Shown here: in pieces, positions 1-6,616 of the stretch | Numbering within the stretch: the stretch's first letter is position 1 | How the letters are laid out: every line of letters begins with the position of its first letter | The notes under the pieces: generated by a model | Told to the model about the DNA's origin: nothing | Database searches by the model: none | The model's input: only the letters and a program-made list of their open reading frames with translations | Position numbers and translations under genes: made by a program | DNA from: Spirochaetaceae bacterium | GTDB taxonomy: Bacteria > Spirochaetota > Spirochaetia > SZUA-6 > Bin103 | Reading direction: 5' to 3' | DNA length: 6,616 bases | Assembly: GCA_026710565.1 (NCBI GenBank) | Contig: JAPOQV010000346.1 | Span: 1-6,616 of the forward strand

Positions 1-119
1 ACTCGGTGGCGATGGAGTGGCGGCCGCAGCAGGGATTGCGTCGGCTCGCCGGCCGCCCGGTCCGACTGCGCCTGCGCCTGCGGGCGTGCAGTCTCTACGC
101 GTTCCAGTTCGCCGACTGA
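1..119 (+). CDS. 3' end of an unrecognised protein gene (partial)
   Basis: Reading codons from base 3 gives an open frame to a TGA at 117-119, so about 38 C-terminal residues are visible and the start lies outside the window. The tail contains L-A-G-R-P-V-R-L-R followed by alternating Leu/Arg and ends S-L-Y-A-F-Q-F-A-D. This resembles the closing beta-strands 'GRPVRLRF.L.DADLYAF.F' that I recall at the C-termini of secreted or glycoside-hydrolase/sialidase-like proteins in GC-rich spirochaetes and planctomycetes. That is a memory-based resemblance over a very short stretch, and no catalytic domain is in view. The function is therefore left open. The next gene starts 52 bases downstream on the same strand, so read-through transcription into it is possible. 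Confidence 0.55.
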   Translation, partial: SVAMEWRPQQGLRRLAGRPVRLRLRLRACSLYAFQFAD

Positions 120-138
120 GGCGAGCGTTTCACGCGCC

Positions 139-155
139 CGCGGCACCCTGCCGCG
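139..155 (+). repeat. Perfect 7-bp hairpin between stop codon and next Shine-Dalgarno site
   Basis: CGCGGCA at 139-145 and TGCCGCG at 149-155 are exact reverse complements around a 3-base CCC loop. The hairpin lies in the 52-bp gap after the upstream stop codon and ends two bases before GAAGGA (158-163), the ribosome binding site of the next gene. No T-run follows, so it does not look like a standard intrinsic terminator. It could be an RNA structure affecting ribosome access or the 3' end of the upstream transcript. It could also be chance in DNA this GC-rich. Confidence 0.35.
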
Positions 156-171
156 TCGAAGGAACACCTCC

Positions 172-909
172 ATGACACAGAGCGTCGGGACGGGTGTCGC
201 CCGGAGCGGCGATGAGACCATCGAGTACCGGATCCGCCGCAGCGCACGGCGTACCAGGACGATCCTGATCTCCGTCGACCGGGACGGGGTCCTGGTGGCC
301 GCGCCGCTCGACACGCCTGACCACGAGTTGCGCGAGTTGGTCGTCAGGCGCGCGCCGTGGATTCTGAAGAAGCTCCATGCGCTCGCCGACGCCCCGGCTC
401 CGCTCCGGTTCGTCAGCGGTGAGACCCTCCCCTACCTCGGCCGGAGCCTCTCCCTGTCATGCGACCACGACGGGCCAGGCACGCCGGAGGCGCGGTTGGA
501 GGAACAGCGGTTGCGGATTGCCGTCCCCGCCGGGCTTGCCGGCCAGGAACGGAGCGCGGCGGTCCGCGAGGCCGTGGTCGCCTGGTATCGGGGGCGCGCC
601 GACGAACGCCTCCCGGCCGCCGTCGAAGACTGGTGGAGCCGCCTGGGAGACGGGCCTCCGCCTCCGGTGCTGGTGCGCGATCAGCGCAGGCGCTGGGGAA
701 GCTGCGGCTCGGACGGCGTGATCCGTCTCAACTGGCGCCTGGTGATGCTGGAGGCCGGGCTGATCGACTACGTCGTCGTGCACGAGCTCTCGCACCTGCG
801 GATCCGCAACCACTCGCCGTCCTTCTGGAACCAGGTCGCGCGATCGATCCCCGACGTCAGGGACCGGCATCGCCGTCTCAAGGAGATCGCCTTGCGGCTC
901 CCCCTGTAG
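172..909 (+). CDS. YgjP-like (DUF45, M48-type) zinc metallopeptidase
   Basis: Predicted cytoplasmic metal-dependent hydrolase of the YgjP/DUF45 (PF01863) family, 245 residues, a usual family length. The hallmark segment runs from about residue 172 to 219: R-R-R-W-G-S-C at 172-178, then L-N-W at 186-188, and I-D-Y-V-V-V-H-E-L-S-H-L at 198-209. H204, E205 and H208 form the HExxH zinc site. H214 in N-H-S-P-S-F-W is the likely third ligand. The N-terminal half (Y-R-I-R-R-S-A-R-R, about 19-27) fits the beta-rich start of the family. No signal peptide or membrane segment is visible. The ATG at 172 is supported by GAAGGA at 158-163, 8 bases upstream. The physiological substrate of this family is poorly known. 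The clpS-clpA genes follow after 65 bp, but a promoter in that gap suggests they are not obligatorily co-transcribed with this gene. Confidence 0.9.
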   Translation: MTQSVGTGVARSGDETIEYRIRRSARRTRTILISVDRDGVLVAAPLDTPDHELRELVVRRAPWILKKLHALADAPAPLRFVSGETLPYLGRSLSLSCDHDGPGTPEARLEEQRLRIAVPAGLAGQERSAAVREAVVAWYRGRADERLPAAVEDWWSRLGDGPPPPVLVRDQRRRWGSCGSDGVIRLNWRLVMLEAGLIDYVVVHELSHLRIRNHSPSFWNQVARSIPDVRDRHRRLKEIALRLPL

Positions 910-928
910 CGCCCGGTCTACCCTCCCT

Positions 929-958
929 TTGACCGTCCGATCGCGACACGGCTATCTT
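929..958 (+). promoter_or_regulatory. Candidate sigma70-type promoter for clpS-clpA
   Basis: TTGACC at 929-934 (5 of 6 to the -35 consensus) and TATCTT at 953-958 (4 of 6 to the -10 consensus) are separated by 18 bases. They form the only AT-richer patch in the 65-bp gap between the metallopeptidase gene and clpS. A start about 7 bases after the -10 box would fall near 965, leaving a leader of only about 10 bases before the clpS ATG at 975. No Shine-Dalgarno-like sequence precedes that ATG, which agrees with a very short leader. This is a consensus match by eye, not proof of activity. Confidence 0.5.
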
Positions 959-974
959 CGTCCGGGTTCCGACC

Positions 975-1276
975 ATGAACGACGATCCGCTCAGAGAGGT
1001 CGACTCCGAGCTGGCGGCGGAGCTCGACGCGCTGCCGCCCTTCCGCGTCCTCATGCACAACGACGACTACACGACCATGGACTTCGTCGTCTCCGTGCTT
1101 GAACGGATCTTCTTCAGGACGCCTTCGGAAGCGACCGCGATCATGCTGCAGATCCATCGGCGCGGCGTCGGCGTCTGCGGCCAGTACCCGGAGCAGATCG
1201 CGGAGTCCAAGGCGAACGCCGTGCACCGCATGGCGCGCGAACGCGGTTTTCCGCTGCGCTGCTCGGTGGAGCAGAC

Positions 1277-1280
<4 letters not shown>
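975..1280 (+). CDS. clpS: ClpS, N-degron adaptor for the ClpAP protease
   Basis: ClpS binds proteins with destabilising N-terminal residues (Leu, Phe, Tyr, Trp) and hands them to ClpA. The 101-residue length is normal. After a flexible, acidic N-terminal extension (1-22) the core opens with H-N-D-D-Y-T-T-M-D-F-V-V (28-39), where N29, D30 and D31 bind the alpha-amino group and M35 is the bulky gatekeeper that excludes beta-branched residues. H61 matches the pocket histidine. G-V-C-G-Q-Y (66-71) and A-E-S-K-A (76-80) are the other family landmarks. The proline that follows Y-T in E. coli ClpS is T34 here, which I regard as normal variation. ATG 975 is the only usable start: an in-frame stop lies at 930-932 and no ATG, GTG or TTG occurs between. 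The ATG of clpA overlaps the stop codon (ATGA), indicating an operon. Confidence 0.96.
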
Positions 1281-3539
<2,259 letters not shown>

Positions 3540-3565
<26 letters not shown>

Positions 3566-4016
3566 GCAGCCGCTTGCGCCACACGCCGCTGGTGAAGCCT
3601 CCCAGGCTGCCGCCCGCGGCGACCGCGCGGTGGCAGGGTATGATCAGCGGCACCGGGTTGGCGCCGCAGGCACCGCCGACCGCACGCGCCGCGCCGGGCT
3701 TTCCGAGGCGGGCGGCGATCTGTCCGTAGGTGGCGGTGGTGCCGTAGGGGATGGCCCGCAACTGCTCCCAGACCGCCTGCTGGAACGGCGTGCCGGCCGC
3801 GCGACAGGGCAGCCGGAACGTCGTGAGCTCGCCGGCCAGATAGAGCAGGATCTCGCGCTCGATGTCGCTCATGGGCTCGTCGGCGTGCCGGCCGTTGGTC
3901 CCCGCCCCGCCTGCCGGCTCGTCGCTGAAGGTGAGCCGGCAGACGGCGCCGTCGTCGTCGACCGTGACGACGATCGTCCCGAACACCGGCGAGTCGATCA
4001 GGAGCTGCCGCGCCAT
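3540..4016 (-). CDS. ogt: Methylated-DNA-[protein]-cysteine S-methyltransferase (Ogt/AGT family)
   Basis: A suicide repair protein that moves the alkyl group from O6-alkylguanine (and O4-alkylthymine) in DNA to its own cysteine. The 158 residues are typical of single-domain Ogt/AGT proteins. The N-terminal RNase H-like domain (about 1-70) is followed by the DNA-binding, active-site domain. G-T-P-F-Q-Q-A-V-W (75-83), P-Y-G-T-T-A-T-Y-G-Q-I (90-100) and A-A-R-A-V-G (109-114) with the base-flipping arginine R111 precede N120-P and I-I-P-C-H-R-A-V (125-132), where C128 is the acceptor. E155 near the end fits the glutamate of the catalytic relay. The usual P-C-H-R-V-[VI] has Ala at 131. The ATG lies three bases after the rel stop codon (TGA-AAC-ATG), with GAGG at 4031-4028 inside rel, so translation is probably coupled to rel. 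Its 3' end runs 26 bases into the antisense of clpA, leaving no room for a terminator between them. Confidence 0.95.
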
Positions 4017-4019
4017 GTT

Positions 4020-6041
4020 TCAGGCTACCTCGATCCGGTGCACGGTCGGAATCGCGTTGATGTTCTTGATCACCGCGGCTCGGTCCGTGCCGGGCTCCAC
4101 CTCCACCGTGAACATCCCGCGCCGGGTCGCCTCCTCGCCCTCCTCGAGCTTGCCCGCGATCAGATGGCCTCCGATCTTGCGCAGTCCGCTCTCGATCTCC
4201 GAGAACAGGTGAGCGCTCTCGCCGGCGACGATGCGGAAGTTGAAGGTCTCCTTCGGCGAGGTGGACTCCCAGGCGACGTCGATGCGGCGCTCCTCCAGGT
4301 CGCGGATCGCCAGCAGGTCGCGGCAGTCGGTACGGTGCACGGTGATCCCCTTGCCGCGCGACACGTAGCCGACGATCGGATCGCCGGAGGCCGGCGAGCA
4401 GCAACGGCCGAAGTTGATCATCAGGTCGTCGAAGCCGCCGGCACGCACGGCCATCTTGTCCGGGTCCAGGATCTGCGTGTCGGCGGTGCGGGTGCGACGC
4501 CGGGCAGGGGCCGGCTTGCTGCCCGCCGCCTCCTCAGCGGCCGATTTCTTCGCCACGATGGCCCGGTCCAGGATCAGGTCGGGATCGTTCTGGGTCAGCC
4601 ACTGCCGGATCTTGGTACGTGCCCGCGAGGTCCGTGCCAACTGCAGCCACCGCAGGTTGGGACGGGCGTTCGATGCGGTGAGGATCTCCACCACTTGCGT
4701 GTTGCGCAGCTCCGAGCCGAGTTGCACGATCGCGCCGTCCGCCTTGGCACCGCGGCAGCGGTGTCCGACCTCGGTGTGGATGTGGTAGGCGAAGTCGATC
4801 GGGGTGGCGCCGCGCGGCAGCTCGATCACGTCTCCGCGCGGCGTGAACACGTAGATGGAGTCGCTCAGGATCTCGCGCTTGAGCTGCTCGAAGAACGCCG
4901 GCGTCTGCGGATCGGGGGTGGCCGGCGCGTCGCCGGGGGCGTCCCACTCGCGCAGCTTGGCGATGATCGACGGCTCCGCGCTGCGGCGCTGGCGCTGCTT
5001 GTACACCCAGTGCGCGGCCACGCCGTTGTCGGCGGTGCGGTCCATCTCGCGGGTACGAATCTGCACGTCCACCACGCGCCCCTCCGGGCCCATTACCGTG
5101 GTGTGCAGGCTCTGGTAGCCGTTGGACTTGGGCATGGCGATATAGTCCTTGAAGCGGCCTTCCATCGGCGGCCACAGGCTGTGGATCAGCCCGAGCACCT
5201 CGTAGCACTGCCCCTGGTTGGCGCACAGCACGCGCATCCCGAACAGGTCGTGAATCTCGTCGATCGCCTTGCCCCGGTCCCGCTGCTTGCGGTAGATGGA
5301 GTAGAAGTGCTTGGCGCGGCTCTGCACCTCCAGGTCCAGGCCGCCTGCAGCCGCCCGCTCGACCAGCCGGTCACGGATCCGCAGCAGGTATTCGTGGCGG
5401 TCGTCACGCCGCTGGGTCACGAACTGGCGGAGCTGCTCGTAGACCGCCGGCTGCAGCACGCGCAGCGCCTCGTCCTCCAACTGCGACTTGATGCGGTGCA
5501 TGCCCAGCCGGCCGGCCAGCGGGCTGTAGATCTCCAGGCACTCCTCCGCGATGCGCTTGCGCCGTTCCTGGTCCAGGAACTCCAGCGTGCGCATGTTGTG
5601 CAGCTTGTCGGCCAGCTTGATGATGATGACGCGCACGTCGCGGGTCATCGCCAGCAGGATCTTGAGGATCGTCTCCGCCTTCTGCACGGTGCGGCTCTGG
5701 CCGCGGAGCTGCGAGATCTTGGTGACGCCCTGCACCAGCTCGGCGACCTCCGGGCCGAAGCCGTCGCGCAACTCGCGCTCGCTGACACGGGTATCCTCGA
5801 TCGCGTCGTGCAGCAGGCCGGCGCACACGGCGTCGGCGTCCATCTGCGTCTCGATCAGGATGCGCCCGACGCTGAGCGGGTGGACGAGGTAGGGCTCGCC
5901 GCTGGCGCGCCGTTGCCCATCGTGCGCCGCGGCGGCCAGCTCGACGGCCGCGCGGATGCGGTGTGCCTCATCCGGCTGGTAGCGGACCAGCTCCCCCGTG
6001 GCAAGGGTCAGCGAGTCGCCCTGCGCCTCCGGGACGCTCAT
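4020..6041 (-). CDS. rel: Rel/SpoT-type (p)ppGpp synthetase/hydrolase
   Basis: Long RelA/SpoT homologue of the stringent response, 673 residues against about 700-750 for most relatives. HD hydrolase domain (about 30-200): H54, H78-D79, E82-D83 and D145 are all present, so (p)ppGpp hydrolysis should work. Synthetase domain (about 235-350): R-F-K-D (296-299) is the RxKD signature of bifunctional enzymes (monofunctional RelA has ExDD), followed by N-G-Y-Q-S-L-H-T-T (307-315). In V-D-V-Q-I-R-T (324-330) the expected catalytic glutamate is D325 (codon GAC, 5069-5067). TGS domain at about 394-455 with A-Y-H-I-H (418-422); zinc-finger domain with C547-C548 and H569/C573; ACT-like end at about 599-673. 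The TGS to zinc-finger stretch is unusually short and partly low-complexity, and the ACT domain is divergent. The start ATG overlaps the prmC stop as ATGA, with GGAG directly abutting it, so initiation probably relies on coupling. The symbol rel is by class; spoT would also be used. Confidence 0.95.
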   Translation of the reverse strand: MSVPEAQGDSLTLATGELVRYQPDEAHRIRAAVELAAAAHDGQRRASGEPYLVHPLSVGRILIETQMDADAVCAGLLHDAIEDTRVSERELRDGFGPEVAELVQGVTKISQLRGQSRTVQKAETILKILLAMTRDVRVIIIKLADKLHNMRTLEFLDQERRKRIAEECLEIYSPLAGRLGMHRIKSQLEDEALRVLQPAVYEQLRQFVTQRRDDRHEYLLRIRDRLVERAAAGGLDLEVQSRAKHFYSIYRKQRDRGKAIDEIHDLFGMRVLCANQGQCYEVLGLIHSLWPPMEGRFKDYIAMPKSNGYQSLHTTVMGPEGRVVDVQIRTREMDRTADNGVAAHWVYKQRQRRSAEPSIIAKLREWDAPGDAPATPDPQTPAFFEQLKREILSDSIYVFTPRGDVIELPRGATPIDFAYHIHTEVGHRCRGAKADGAIVQLGSELRNTQVVEILTASNARPNLRWLQLARTSRARTKIRQWLTQNDPDLILDRAIVAKKSAAEEAAGSKPAPARRRTRTADTQILDPDKMAVRAGGFDDLMINFGRCCSPASGDPIVGYVSRGKGITVHRTDCRDLLAIRDLEERRIDVAWESTSPKETFNFRIVAGESAHLFSEIESGLRKIGGHLIAGKLEEGEEATRRGMFTVEVEPGTDRAAVIKNINAIPTVHRIEVA

Positions 6042-6616
6042 CTCCGGCGGGCACCCACCACCCGGGGCCGGCCGGCCAGGTCGCGATGCACGGCCGGCTC
6101 CGCGAAGCCGGCGGCCGTCAGCGCCGCCTGGAGCCGCTCGACATGCTCGGGGGCAGTCTCCAGAAGCAGGTAACCGCCCGCGCGCAGCCGGCCGGCCGCC
6201 TGACTGATCAACCGCAGCGTCACCTCGGCGCCGCGCACACCGCCGCGCAGCGCCCCCATCGGCTCCGGCCAGCCGCTCCCGGCCATCCGCGCGCAGGCGG
6301 CCGCGTCAAGGTACGGCGGGTTGGCGACGATCATGTTCAGCGGCCCCGGCACCCCGGCCAGCAGGTCCGCAACCCGTGCCGGCAGGCACTCCCGGCCGAG
6401 CAGTCGCCGCTGATTGATCCGGCACACCTGCAGGCAGGCGGCGTCGACATCCGACACCGACACGGCCAGCTCCGGCCGCGCCGCCTTGAGCGCGATGGCG
6501 ATGCAGCCCGAGCCCGTGCCCACGTCGTGCACCCACCGCACCGACGGGTCGGCGGCCGCGGCCGCCCGCGCCGCCTCCACCAGGCACTCGGCGTCCGGGC
6601 GCCGGATCCGCCCGCC
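6038..6616 (-). CDS. prmC: PrmC (HemK), release-factor glutamine methyltransferase, 5' part outside the window
   Basis: PrmC uses S-adenosylmethionine to methylate the glutamine of the GGQ motif in release factors RF1 and RF2, which improves peptide release. About 192 residues of the usual ~280 are visible. The frame is open to the window edge: the codons before the GTG at 6580 read R-I-R-R-P-D-A-E-C-L, matching the family's 'LIPRPETE.LV' segment, so that GTG is internal and the true start lies beyond 6616. Motif I, D-V-G-T-G-S-G-C (6526-6503), binds the cofactor. N-P-P-Y (6322-6311) is the glutamine-binding catalytic motif. E-P-x-x-A-L-R-G-G and the terminal D-L-A-G-R-P-R-V-V also fit. The N-terminal helical domain that recognises the release factor is not in view. 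Other NPPY methyltransferases (PrmB, RNA-specific enzymes) are possible, but the RPxxE segment favours PrmC. Its stop overlaps the rel start. Confidence 0.9.
   Translation of the reverse strand, partial: GGRIRRPDAECLVEAARAAAAADPSVRWVHDVGTGSGCIAIALKAARPELAVSVSDVDAACLQVCRINQRRLLGRECLPARVADLLAGVPGPLNMIVANPPYLDAAACARMAGSGWPEPMGALRGGVRGAEVTLRLISQAAGRLRAGGYLLLETAPEHVERLQAALTAAGFAEPAVHRDLAGRPRVVGARRR

Noticed and set aside
4480..4550. Low-complexity Ala/Arg/Lys-rich segment in Rel as a frameshift or gene fusion point.
   Set aside because: The same frame continues from clear TGS sequence into clear zinc-finger sequence, so it is a linker and not a break.
3630..6173. An 847-codon open frame on the plus strand, antisense to ogt, rel and prmC.
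   Set aside because: It lies opposite three well-supported genes. Its composition (rich in Arg, Ala, Gly, Leu, Val, His, Asp) is that of a codon-register shadow in GC-rich DNA, and it shows no recognisable motif.
6038..6580. GTG at 6580-6578 as the real start of the methyltransferase.
   Set aside because: The frame stays open to the window edge and the upstream codons encode the RPxxE-type segment of PrmC, so this GTG is internal and the gene is cut by the window.

Overview
This is a GC-rich (roughly 70% by eye) bacterial chromosomal window, almost completely coding and with no mobile element, RNA gene or CRISPR array that I can see. It has two converging blocks. Plus strand, 1-3565: the last codons of an unrecognised gene, a YgjP-like zinc metallopeptidase gene, then clpS and clpA joined by an ATGA overlap. 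Minus strand, 6616-3540: the 3' part of prmC, a full-length rel/spoT homologue and an ogt-type alkyltransferase gene, packed with a 4-bp overlap and a 3-bp gap respectively. The 3' ends of clpA and ogt overlap by 26 bp on opposite strands.

The host cannot be fixed from this window. A ClpA-type (not ClpC-type) unfoldase with ClpS points to a Gram-negative type of bacterium. The single long Rel has the signature of bifunctional enzymes. The tail of the first gene recalls C-terminal segments I associate with GC-rich spirochaete and planctomycete proteins. I lean weakly towards a GC-rich spirochaete-like lineage.

The plus block is protein quality control. ClpS delivers N-degron substrates to the ClpA hexamer, which unfolds them for a ClpP encoded elsewhere. 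The metallopeptidase upstream appears to be a separate transcription unit, because a sigma70-like promoter lies in the 65-bp gap before clpS. The minus block joins release-factor methylation (PrmC), (p)ppGpp metabolism (Rel) and direct repair of O6-alkylguanine (Ogt), and the spacing suggests translational coupling along it.

I see no wholly new system. The most unusual item is Rel. Its HD hydrolase residues are intact, but the synthetase glutamate of the V-E-[IV]-Q-I-R-T motif is aspartate. The helical region between TGS and the zinc-finger domain is much shortened, and the C-terminal ACT domain lacks its usual D-R-x-G-L-L start. Together these suggest altered synthetase activity or altered ribosome coupling. 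Other points are the near-leaderless clpS promoter, the clpA/ogt antisense overlap, and a perfect hairpin just before the Shine-Dalgarno site of the metallopeptidase gene.
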